A stretch of 8,281 bases of DNA. It comes from Alphaproteobacteria bacterium. GTDB taxonomy: Bacteria; Pseudomonadota; Alphaproteobacteria; Caulobacterales; Caulobacteraceae. The stretch covers positions 1 through 8,281 of the forward strand of contig JAGWSE010000259.1 in the NCBI GenBank assembly GCA_028869395.1. Direction: 5' to 3'. Numbering within the stretch: the stretch's first letter is position 1; each line of letters opens with the position of its first letter. Positions 1-6,212 of this stretch are shown in pieces. A program made the position numbers and the translations under genes. The notes under the pieces were generated by a model. That model did no database searches. It was not told where the DNA came from and worked only from the letters and a program-made list of their open reading frames with translations.

Positions 1-355
1 CCAAATCGAACCCGAAGTTGCCGACATAGGCGCGCCCCGCCGCGTCCACGACCATGTCGTTGCAGTGCCAGGTGGCCAGCCCCGACAGGTCCGCCAGCGT
101 CGAGATTCGTCCGTCGGCGCTGCGCCGCAGCAGCCGCCGCTTGGTCATCGAGACCACCAGCAGGTCGCCGTCGGGCGTCCAGCCCAGTCCCGACGGCTGG
201 TCGTCGATCTCGACTTCGACGCGCACGTCGCCGGCCTCGGAGACCGACTTCACGGCGTGATCGTAGAAGTCGCTGAACCACAGCCGGCCCTCATGCCAGC
301 GCGGCCCCTCCCCGAAGGAGATCCCGCCCGCCAGCACCGTGGCCTGCCTCGCCAT
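1..355 (-). CDS. SMP-30/gluconolactonase/LRE-family protein, N-terminal 118 residues (cut by left window edge)
   Basis: This family folds as a six-bladed beta-propeller and hydrolyses sugar or other lactones using one divalent metal. The visible part starts MARQATVLAGGISFGEGPRW. The GEGPRW motif carries Glu16, matching the first metal ligand of the family. Around residues 98-113 the CND...DAAGRAYVGN segment matches the substrate-binding Asn-Asp stretch (Asn99). Repeated blade-like segments (LWFSD, DLLVVSM) fit a propeller. No signal peptide is seen, so it is probably cytosolic. The ATG is preceded by GCGGAGGAC, a good ribosome binding site. Family members are usually about 290-300 aa, so roughly 180 residues, with the later metal ligands, lie outside the window. 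It sits 63 nt downstream of the FAD oxidase on the same strand and is likely co-transcribed. The family call is firm; the substrate is unknown. Confidence 0.88.
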   Translation of the reverse strand, partial: MARQATVLAGGISFGEGPRWHEGRLWFSDFYDHAVKSVSEAGDVRVEVEIDDQPSGLGWTPDGDLLVVSMTKRRLLRRSADGRISTLADLSGLATWHCNDMVVDAAGRAYVGNFGFDL

Positions 356-418
356 GACGTCCTCCGCTCAGCGCCGCGACATAGGACCGCCAGGGCGGCG
401 GGCGTCAAGCACGCGCGT

Positions 419-2152
419 CTAGGTCTCGCTCCCCACCCCATGGTGCACGGTGAACAGGCCTTCGGGGTCATAGCGCCGCTTCACCGCCGCCAGCCGCGGG
501 TAGTTGCCGCCCCAGAAGGCGCTGCGCCAGCCCGGCTGGAAGAAGTCGCATTCGTTGACATAGGCGCCCGCGTCGGGCGCGGCGGTCCGCAGGGCGGCGA
601 TGCAGGCGTCGACCCGGCTCCGGTTGACGCGGGCCGCCGCCAGGTTCGGCGGCGCCATTCCCTTGAAGGCCGGCGGTCCCGCGTCGGCCGTGATCGCCAG
701 CGCGAAGGCGTCCAGCACCTGCGGGTTGGTCGCCGTGTCGCGCGAGCGCGCCAGCACGGCCTCGGAGGCGCCCGATAGGCCCTTGTTGAAGTGGAACGAG
801 AGCCCGTGCTTCCGGCTCGCGGCGAACCAGGCGTCCACCAGCTTGCCCCGGTTCTGCGGCTGCAGCAGCGAGGCCGGCAGCCAGGCGGAGGCGTAGGCGT
901 GCCAGAAGACGCCCACCTGGTCCCCGTCACCGGCCCACCAGAAGTCACCCGGCGACCCGCCCGGACGGTCGTCGACGTGGATCGCGCCCGGCACGTGCTG
1001 CTGGATGTAGGCGGCGTCCCAGGCGTGCTGCGCCGGAAAGGCGAGCGCGATCATGGCGTCCTCGCCCTCGTAGTCGGCGCCGTTCGCCTTGCAGAATACG
1101 ATCAGCGGCGACCACGCGGCGCGCGCCTCGGCCGCCGTCAGGCCGTTGAACACCATCTGCACGTCCAGCCGGTTGTCGGGCCCGGCGCGCACCTGTTCGC
1201 CCCAGCGCGGGTTGTGCAAAGCCGTGGCGTAGAGCTCCACGAAGGCCGCGAGCAGCCTCCGGTAGGCGTCGTCCGACCTGGCGCGGATCGACAGCCGCAG
1301 TCCCCCGAAGGTCGTGGGGAGTTCGTGCGTGGCCAGGGTCATCCGGGTGATCACCCCGAACGTGCCGCCCCCGCCGCCCTTCAGAGCCCAGAAGAGGTCC
1401 GGTTCGCGATGGGCGTTGACCACCCGCACCCGTCCATCGGCGGTGACCACCTCGGCCTCCAGCAGGCTTGCCGCCGCGGTCCCGTAGGCCTTTGAGTAGC
1501 TTCCGAAGCCGCCCCCCTGGACGAGGCCCGCGCAGCCCACGGTCGTGCAGCCGCCGCCCTGGACGTAGCGGCCGGCCCGCGTCGTCACCGCCTCGTAGGC
1601 GTCGATCCAGATGCAGCCCGCCCCCAGTGACACCGCCGGAATGCCCGCATCCTTCGACCCCTGGGGCGAGAAGGCCTCGTGCACCGTCACCTGGCGCATC
1701 CGCCGGGTCCAGACCATCAGCGAGTCGGGCGCCGTCGAGCAGCCCAGATAGCTGTGGGCGCCGCCGCGGATCACCAGCCGAACCCGCCGGCGCTGGGCGA
1801 ACCGCACCGCCGCCGCCACGTCGGCCGCGCTCTCGGCCTCCAGCACATAGGCGCTGGGCCTCGAGGTCCAGGCGTCCGCCCACCCCGAGCTCTCGGCCAG
1901 GCCCGGCTGGTCGCCGACCCAGAACGGATTGCCCATCTCCCGGCGCGCTGCCGGGTAGGTCAGGTCGGGCGTATGTCCCGGCGTGAGCCGTCCGCCGACG
2001 GAGGCTGCGAGCTGCGCCCACTCGCGGGCGCCTGGCCAGCCGGGCTCGCCCGGACGCGCCCAGCGGCCGACCTCGGCCCAGGCGGCTGGGATCGGAAGCG
2101 CGGCGCCGGCGGCCACCGCCAGGCTCCCGCCCAGGAAACGGCGTCGGGACAT
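419..2152 (-). CDS. Tat-exported FAD-linked oxidase, berberine bridge enzyme-like (PCMH FAD domain + BBE C-terminus)
   Basis: This 577-aa flavin oxidase likely oxidises a sugar, alcohol or related carbon and passes electrons to O2. The N-terminus MSRRRFLGGS followed by a hydrophobic stretch and PAAWA|EVG is a twin-arginine signal with a plausible cleavage site near residue 26, so it should act in the periplasm. The FAD-binding PCMH domain spans about 97-275. RGGAHSY holds His133, and GGGCTTVG holds Cys202. These match the His and Cys that attach FAD bicovalently in BBE/GOOX-type oxidases. The C-terminus (about 535-573: FWGGNYPRL, VKRRYDPEGLF) is the BBE domain. I chose the ATG at 2152 because GGAG lies 7 nt upstream and it puts the RR motif at the N-terminus; an upstream GTG at 2260 would bury the signal. 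Members differ in substrate (oligosaccharides, alkaloids), so the substrate cannot be named. Confidence 0.92.
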   Translation of the reverse strand: MSRRRFLGGSLAVAAGAALPIPAAWAEVGRWARPGEPGWPGAREWAQLAASVGGRLTPGHTPDLTYPAARREMGNPFWVGDQPGLAESSGWADAWTSRPSAYVLEAESAADVAAAVRFAQRRRVRLVIRGGAHSYLGCSTAPDSLMVWTRRMRQVTVHEAFSPQGSKDAGIPAVSLGAGCIWIDAYEAVTTRAGRYVQGGGCTTVGCAGLVQGGGFGSYSKAYGTAAASLLEAEVVTADGRVRVVNAHREPDLFWALKGGGGGTFGVITRMTLATHELPTTFGGLRLSIRARSDDAYRRLLAAFVELYATALHNPRWGEQVRAGPDNRLDVQMVFNGLTAAEARAAWSPLIVFCKANGADYEGEDAMIALAFPAQHAWDAAYIQQHVPGAIHVDDRPGGSPGDFWWAGDGDQVGVFWHAYASAWLPASLLQPQNRGKLVDAWFAASRKHGLSFHFNKGLSGASEAVLARSRDTATNPQVLDAFALAITADAGPPAFKGMAPPNLAAARVNRSRVDACIAALRTAAPDAGAYVNECDFFQPGWRSAFWGGNYPRLAAVKRRYDPEGLFTVHHGVGSET

Positions 2153-2252
2153 CGAAGGGCTCCGGTTGAACGAGGACGCCCGCAGCTTGAAACGGCGTCC
2201 GCCCGCCGTCCAACGGCCAGGGCTGGCCGGCTCCTCCCCCGACGTGAGAGGC

Positions 2253-2289
2253 CTCGTCACGGGACAGGCGGCGACCGAGCCGTGACGAG
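2253..2289. promoter_or_regulatory. 10-bp perfect inverted repeat with 17-nt spacer (possible operator or leader hairpin)
   Basis: CTCGTCACGG at 2253-2262 is exactly repeated in inverted form as CCGTGACGAG at 2280-2289. The centres of the two arms are 27 nt apart. It lies about 100 nt upstream of the FAD oxidase start. If transcribed leftward it would form a 10-bp stem with a 17-nt loop; as DNA it could be a dimeric regulator site. No T-run follows, so a terminator is unlikely. Confidence 0.5.
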
Positions 2290-2316
2290 CGGCCGTGCGT
2301 CCCTCCGGTCAACGGC

Positions 2317-2332
2317 GCGGAAAAAATTCCGC
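2317..2332. promoter_or_regulatory. 16-bp AT-centred palindrome GCGGAA-AAAA-TTCCGC
   Basis: Six-base arms GCGGAA (2317-2322) and TTCCGC (2327-2332) are perfectly complementary around AAAA. It lies in the only AT-rich patch of the divergent region, immediately before CACTAAAAAC, 72 nt ahead of the hypothetical gene. This could be an operator overlapping a promoter, but the partner regulator is unknown. Confidence 0.35.
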
Positions 2333-2404
2333 ACTAAAAACCTGGCGATTCCGGCGCCCTCGCGTTCCCCTTATTCCGATAGCGCCGGCCTCAACGAAAC
2401 GCGC

Positions 2405-2959
2405 ATGAAGATGCTGGGGAGCTCGCCGAGCTCGCCCTGGTCCGCGCTGTCGGCCGACACCGCTGACGAGAAGGTCCGCTTCACCGACGCCTTCCACAAG
2501 GCGGGCCGCGGCCTGCGCCAGAGCCTCGCCCTTCACGCCAGCCTGGAGCGCGACCTGGTCCGCGCGGCCCGCGAGGACGCCTCCCACGCCCGCGCCGAGA
2601 CCGAGCGCCGCATCGTCCGCGGCAAGGCCGAGGTCACCGCCCACATCCAGCCGCTCATCTGGAGCGAACACGAGCCGCCCGAGGCCGACCACCTCGTCCT
2701 CGATCTCTCCGAGGCCCTCGAGGCCGAAAGCTGCGACGAGGCCTTCCTAGCCGAACCCGTCGAGACCCAGATAGCCCGCATCTGCGACGCCCTAGGCATC
2801 GCCCTCCCCGCCGCTCATCCCCGCGAAGGCGGGGATGCAAGCCGGGCCTCGATCGCCGCGATCCAGGCCGGTCCATCCTCCGAATGGGTCCCCGCCTTCG
2901 CGGGGACGAGCGGAGGAAAGGACGGGCCTCCCGGCCCCGACTTCAACCCCGCCGGCTGA
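2405..2959 (+). CDS. hypothetical protein with charged helical core and repeat-encoded C-terminal tail
   Basis: I do not recognise the family of this 184-aa protein. Residues 1-20 are Ser-rich; about 21-75 look strongly helical and charged (DEKVRF...RAETERRIVRGKAEV), and about 93-132 form a second acidic helical region (VLDLSEALEAESCDEAF, IARICDALGI). There is no signal peptide or membrane segment. From residue 136 the coding sequence enters the REP-like element (2811-2913), giving HPREGGD and WVPAFAGTS, which are translated repeat rather than a conserved domain, and then a Pro/Gly-rich end. The native protein probably ended near residue 135-140, with the present stop acquired after the repeat arrived (inference). 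The start is uncertain: ATG at 2405 lacks a clear ribosome binding site, and ATG at 2411 is an alternative. Codon use is typical of neighbouring genes, which supports a real gene. Confidence 0.62.
   Translation: MKMLGSSPSSPWSALSADTADEKVRFTDAFHKAGRGLRQSLALHASLERDLVRAAREDASHARAETERRIVRGKAEVTAHIQPLIWSEHEPPEADHLVLDLSEALEAESCDEAFLAEPVETQIARICDALGIALPAAHPREGGDASRASIAAIQAGPSSEWVPAFAGTSGGKDGPPGPDFNPAG
2811..2913. repeat. REP-like composite element: two 8-bp hairpins as terminal inverted repeats
   Basis: The left end (2811-2836) and the inverted right end (2888-2913) match at 24 of 26 positions, beginning CCGCTC on each side. Each end is itself a hairpin: ATCCCCGC-GAAG-GCGGGGAT (2817-2836) and GTCCCCGC-CTTC-GCGGGGAC (2888-2907), the stems differing by one pair. 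The middle holds a further stem around GATCG-CCG-CGATC (2851-2863), with GGCCT/AGGCC flanking after one mismatch, so the whole 103 bp could fold as a cruciform. Translated, it gives HPREGGD and WVPAFAG, a signature I know from dispersed intergenic repeats of alphaproteobacteria. It lies inside the 3' part of the upstream hypothetical gene. Confidence 0.85.
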
Positions 2960-3071
2960 CACCGCGGCCTCCGGCGCCGCCCACGACGGGCAGGCAGGCG
3001 CGGCCCTAAGCCTCTTCCCCCAAGCCGCGCCCGGCGTAATGTCTCTCCGATTGTCGATCAGGGAGCCGCCG
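2960..3071 (+). other. intergenic leader upstream of aminotransferase operon
   Basis: This is a 112-nt GC-rich gap. It should contain the operon promoter unless the operon reads through from the hypothetical gene. I see no strong -35/-10 pair and no terminator with a T-run. The only clear signal is GGGAG at 3061-3065, the ribosome binding site of the aminotransferase. Confidence 0.4.
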
Positions 3072-4352
3072 ATGGACCGGACCAACAGCCGCGACCGGGC
3101 TCTGCGCGAACGCGCGGCCGCCGTCATCCCGGGGGGGATGTACGGCCATCAGGCCGTGGGCCTGCTTCCCGACGACTATCCGCAGTTCTTCGAGAAGGGC
3201 GAGGGCGCCCACATCTGGGACGTGGACGGCCGGCGATACCTCGACTTCATGTGCGCCTACGGCCCGAACCTGTTCGGCTACGCCAATCCCCAGATCGACG
3301 CGGCTTTCGTCCGTCAGCTCGGCCTGGGCGACACGCTCACCGGCCCCACCGCCATGATGGTCGAGATGGCGGAGGCGATGGTCGCCCTCGTCACTCACGC
3401 CGACTGGGCGATCTTCTGCAAGAACGGCACGGACGCCACTTCCATGGCGCTCACCGTCGCGCGCGCCCACACGCGTCGGAAGACCGTGATCCGCGCCAGG
3501 GGCGCCTACCACGGCGCGGCCCCCTGGTGCACGCCCAGGCCGGCCGGCGTCATCGAGAGCGACCGCGCCCACCAGCTCTTCTGCGACTACAACGACGTCG
3601 CCTCGCTGGAGGAAGCCGCCGCGAGCGCCGGCGACGACCTCGCCTGCATTTTCGCCGCCCCCTTCAGGCACGACGCCTTCATCGACCAGGCCGAGCCCGA
3701 CCTGGCCTATGCGAAGAAAGCCCGCGAGATCTGCGACCGCACCGGCGCCCTCCTGGTCGTCGACGACGTGCGCGCGGGCCTCAGGCTCGCCCGCGACTGC
3801 TCGTGGAGCCGGATCGGCGTGCAACCCGATCTCTCCACCTGGGGCAAGTGCATCGCCAACGGCCACCCGATCTCGGCGCTGCTGGGCTCGGACAAGGCGC
3901 GCAAGGCCGCGGGCGCCATCTATGTCACCGGCTCCTTCTGGTTCCAGGCCGCGCCGATGGCCGCCGGCCTCGAGACGCTCCGCCTCGTGCGCGACACCGA
4001 CTACCTCGAGCGCATCACCGCGCTGGGCCAGCGCCTGCGCGACGGCCTCGCCGAACGCGCCTCGGCCGCGGGCCTGCCGCTCAGGCAGACGGGCCCGGTC
4101 ACCATGCCGCTCTTCCTGTTCGAGGACGACCCGGATCTCCGCAAGGGCTTCTGCTTCGCCTCCGGGATGCTGGCCCGCGGCGTCTATGTGCACCCCTGGC
4201 ACAACATGTTCCTCTGCGCCGCCATGACCGAGGCCGACATCGATGCGGCCCTCGAAGCCGCCGAAGGCGCGCTTGGCGTCCTCAGGCGCCAGGCGGGCGA
4301 CCTCGCCCCCGTCGAGAAGCTCGCCTTCCTCTCCGCCGGAGCCAGCCGATGA
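3072..4352 (+). CDS. class III PLP-dependent aminotransferase (glutamate-1-semialdehyde aminomutase-like)
   Basis: This is a 426-aa fold-type I PLP enzyme, normal length for the family. It would transfer an amino group between an amine or amino acid and a keto acid or aldehyde, or shift it within one molecule. GAHIWDVDGRRYLDF (45-59) is the typical N-terminal signature. KNGTDA (117-122) is the phosphate-binding turn, and GAYHGAAPW (144-152) carries the ring-stacking region. VVDDVRAGLR (229-238) holds Asp231, which pairs with the PLP ring nitrogen. STWGKCIANGHP (255-266) holds Lys259, the predicted Schiff-base lysine. The motif reads DDVRAGLR where relatives usually have DEVxTGFR. I chose ATG 3072 because GGGAG precedes it by 6 nt; an ATG at 3039 has no such site. 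The stop overlaps the amidase start by 4 nt, so translation is coupled. It is probably not the tetrapyrrole enzyme HemL, given its motif differences and context. Confidence 0.88.
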   Translation: MDRTNSRDRALRERAAAVIPGGMYGHQAVGLLPDDYPQFFEKGEGAHIWDVDGRRYLDFMCAYGPNLFGYANPQIDAAFVRQLGLGDTLTGPTAMMVEMAEAMVALVTHADWAIFCKNGTDATSMALTVARAHTRRKTVIRARGAYHGAAPWCTPRPAGVIESDRAHQLFCDYNDVASLEEAAASAGDDLACIFAAPFRHDAFIDQAEPDLAYAKKAREICDRTGALLVVDDVRAGLRLARDCSWSRIGVQPDLSTWGKCIANGHPISALLGSDKARKAAGAIYVTGSFWFQAAPMAAGLETLRLVRDTDYLERITALGQRLRDGLAERASAAGLPLRQTGPVTMPLFLFEDDPDLRKGFCFASGMLARGVYVHPWHNMFLCAAMTEADIDAALEAAEGALGVLRRQAGDLAPVEKLAFLSAGASR

Positions 4353-5779
4353 GCCTTCCCGAGTACTCCGACTACGACGGCCTGGGTCTGGCCGAGCTGG
4401 TCCGCAAGAAGCAGGTCACGCCCGCCGAGCTGGTGGAGGCCGCGATCGAGCGCATCGAGCGCCACAACCCGACGCTCAACGCGGTGGTCTTCAAGGGCTA
4501 CGACGACGCGCGGCGGCAGGCCGCCGCCGACCTGCCCGACGGGCCGTTCCGTGGCGTGCCCTTCCTGATCAAGGACCTCGGCATCAATGTCGCCCGCTGG
4601 CCCAGAACCTCCGGCAGCCGCTTCACGCGGGAGATGATCGACGACCAAGACTGCGGGCTCACCCGCCGCTACCGCGCCGCGGGCGTGGTCCCGGTCGGCA
4701 AAACCAACACGCCCGAGTACGGCATCACCGGAACCACCGAGAGCGCCCGCCTCGGCCCCTGCCGCAATCCTTGGGATCCGAACCACATCTCCGGTGGCTC
4801 ATCGGGTGGGTCGGCCTCCGCCGTCGCGGCCGGCATCGTGCCGCTGGCCCACGCCTCCGACGGCCTGGGCTCGATCCGCATCCCCGCCGCCTGCTGCGGC
4901 CTCGTGGGCCTGAAGGTCACCCGCGACCGCAATCCGAACATGCCCGACGGCTTCGACTACGCCCTCGGCAACGTGGTCGACCACGTGGTCACGCGCACGG
5001 TGCGGGACTGCGCCGCCATGCTGGACGCCACCGGCTGGCCAGAGCCCGGCTCCCCCTATCCGGCCCCGCCGAAGGATCGCCCCTACATGGAGGAGATCAC
5101 GAAGAGCCCGGGCCGCCTGCGGATCGCCTGGTCCTCCGAGACGCCCGCCGGCCGGCCCATCGACCCGGAGATCCAGGCGGCGCTGGAGCGCACCGCCGAG
5201 CTCCTTGCGGGCCTCGGCCACGAGGTCTTCGAGCGCGGCCTGGGGATCGACTACCGCGCCCTTTACGCCTCGCGCGGCCCGGCCGCGGCGGCCAACTTCG
5301 CCTCCGGCATCGACCGCTTCATCGAACGCCTCGGTCGCGAGCCGCAGGACGACGAGCTCGAGCCGCTGACCTGGGCCACGCTGCGGGCGGGCCGCCGCCA
5401 GACCGGCGCCGACGTCATGCGCTCGCTGCAGGACACCCGCATGCTGAACCGCAAGACCCTGGCGGCCTTCGAGGACATCGACGTCTACCTCTGCCCGGTG
5501 ATGGGCGAGCCGCCCCCCGAGGTCGGCTTCATCGACCCGGTGAACCTGGAGCCGCGCGAGGTGAACCGCCGCCAGGCGCGGGTCTTCCCCTACACCCCGC
5601 CGTTCAACTACTCGGGCCAGCCCTCGATGTCGCTGCCCCTGCACATGAGCGCCAGCGGCCTGCCCATCGGCATGATGTTCACCGCCAAGTACGCCGATGA
5701 GGCGACCCTCTTCCGGCTGGCCGCCCAGCTCGAGAAGGAAGCCCCCTGGAAGGCGCGGCGTCCGCGGGTGTGGGGTTGA
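4349..5779 (+). CDS. amidase signature family hydrolase (NylA/GatA-like)
   Basis: This 476-aa cytosolic hydrolase cleaves C-N bonds of amides using a Ser-cisSer-Lys triad. Visible residues are Lys75 (PFLIKDLG), the cis Ser151 in GGSSGGS (149-155) and the nucleophile Ser175 in DGLGSIRIPA (171-180). The 24-residue spacing between the two serines matches characterised members. The stretch RTVRDCAAMLDA and the PGSPYPAPP motif that follows it resemble the group containing 6-aminohexanoate cyclic-dimer hydrolase. Two usual signatures are altered: DxGGSIR is DGLGSIR (Leu173), and GLKPTRGR is GLKVTRDR. The start overlaps the aminotransferase stop (ATGA) and has GGAG 7 nt upstream. Its position between an aminotransferase and a membrane protein suggests amide breakdown feeding a deaminating step (inference). 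It is unlikely to be GatA, since no gatB or gatC lies beside it. Confidence 0.9.
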   Translation: MSLPEYSDYDGLGLAELVRKKQVTPAELVEAAIERIERHNPTLNAVVFKGYDDARRQAAADLPDGPFRGVPFLIKDLGINVARWPRTSGSRFTREMIDDQDCGLTRRYRAAGVVPVGKTNTPEYGITGTTESARLGPCRNPWDPNHISGGSSGGSASAVAAGIVPLAHASDGLGSIRIPAACCGLVGLKVTRDRNPNMPDGFDYALGNVVDHVVTRTVRDCAAMLDATGWPEPGSPYPAPPKDRPYMEEITKSPGRLRIAWSSETPAGRPIDPEIQAALERTAELLAGLGHEVFERGLGIDYRALYASRGPAAAANFASGIDRFIERLGREPQDDELEPLTWATLRAGRRQTGADVMRSLQDTRMLNRKTLAAFEDIDVYLCPVMGEPPPEVGFIDPVNLEPREVNRRQARVFPYTPPFNYSGQPSMSLPLHMSASGLPIGMMFTAKYADEATLFRLAAQLEKEAPWKARRPRVWG

Positions 5780-6141
5780 TGGGCGGTCTTCTCGCCCTGG
5801 CCGCGGCCCTCGGCTTCGTCTCCGTCGCCGCCGGCGCCTTCGCCGCCCACGGCATGAGCGATCCCCGCGCGCAGGAGCTGCTGCGCACCGGATCGCTCTA
5901 TGGATTCGTCCACGTCCTGGCGACCTTCGCCTGCGCGCTCCTGCTGCAGATGGGCGCCGAGCGCGCGCGCCTCGCCCCTCCATTCTTCCTGGCCGGCGTC
6001 GTGATCTTCTCGGGCTCGCTCTACGCCCTGGCCTTCGGCGCGCCGCGCTGGACCGGCGCCATCACCCCGATCGGCGGGCTCGCCTTCCTGGTTGGCTGGG
6101 CCATCGTGGCCTGGGCGGCCCTGGGCCTTCCGCAGCGCTGA
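5779..6141 (+). CDS. DUF423 family four-helix membrane protein
   Basis: This 120-aa protein is almost entirely hydrophobic, with four predicted membrane helices at about 2-23, 41-58, 68-87 and 94-116. The GAFAAHGM motif (19-26) at the end of helix 1 and the LYGFVHVLA motif (40-48) are characteristic of DUF423 (YgdD/YwdK-type) inner-membrane proteins of unknown function. Length fits the family, usually about 120-130 aa. I chose the ATG that shares one base with the amidase stop (TGATG), which implies translation by re-initiation; a GTG at 5770 in the same frame would add three residues. No strong ribosome binding site is seen, consistent with coupling. Its link to the two upstream enzymes may be only positional, since the family is found in many contexts. 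Confidence 0.88.
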   Translation: MGGLLALAAALGFVSVAAGAFAAHGMSDPRAQELLRTGSLYGFVHVLATFACALLLQMGAERARLAPPFFLAGVVIFSGSLYALAFGAPRWTGAITPIGGLAFLVGWAIVAWAALGLPQR

Positions 6142-6161
6142 CCTCATGCGCCAAACGATAA

Positions 6162-6179
6162 GGCGCGACCGGCCGCGCC
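6162..6179 (+). other. hairpin GGCGCG-ACCGGC-CGCGCC after DUF423 gene
   Basis: A perfect 6-bp GC stem with a 6-nt loop starts 21 nt past the DUF423 stop codon. No T-run follows, so if it ends the operon transcript it is not a classical intrinsic terminator. It may instead protect the 3' end of the mRNA or be chance in such GC-rich sequence. Confidence 0.3.
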
Positions 6180-6187
6180 GCGCTCCG

Positions 6188-6205
6188 CTCGCCCGCAGGG
6201 GCGAG
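6188..6205 (+). promoter_or_regulatory. hairpin CTCGCCC-GCAG-GGGCGAG covering part of the small ORF's ribosome binding site
   Basis: A perfect 7-bp stem with a 4-nt GCAG loop ends in GAG at 6203-6205, the first bases of the GAGGAG Shine-Dalgarno site (6203-6208) of the small ORF starting at 6213. Folding would partly hide the site and could lower or control translation. Whether this matters in the cell is inference. Confidence 0.4.
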
Positions 6206-6212
6206 GAGAGCC

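Larger units (their letters stand above)
2153..2404. promoter_or_regulatory. divergent intergenic region between FAD oxidase and hypothetical protein
   Basis: This 252-nt region must hold promoters for both the leftward oxidase-lactonase pair and the rightward hypothetical gene. It contains two inverted repeats (listed separately) and the only AT-rich patch nearby (about 2321-2340, AAAAAATTCC and CTAAAAA). On the minus strand TTGACC (2312-2307) resembles a -35 box, but I see no convincing -10 at the right distance. No promoter is assigned with certainty. Confidence 0.4.

Noticed and set aside
2153..2260. N-terminal extension of the FAD oxidase from GTG at 2260 (36 extra residues)
   Set aside because: It would place the twin-arginine motif inside the protein, starts within the inverted repeat, and lacks a ribosome site, whereas the ATG at 2152 has GGAG at the right distance.
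65..2404. Long open frames on the plus strand opposite the oxidase and lactonase genes
   Set aside because: They are antisense shadows caused by high GC; their products are Arg/Pro/Gly-rich with no family motifs, while the minus-strand genes carry clear catalytic signatures.
2419..2437. Tandem GAGCTCGCC duplication near the start of the hypothetical gene
   Set aside because: Only two copies of nine bases in GC-rich coding DNA; likely chance.
3006..4786. Long minus-strand frames opposite the aminotransferase and amidase
   Set aside because: Composition is low-complexity (His, Arg, Gly, Ala) with no motif; the plus-strand genes explain the codon bias.
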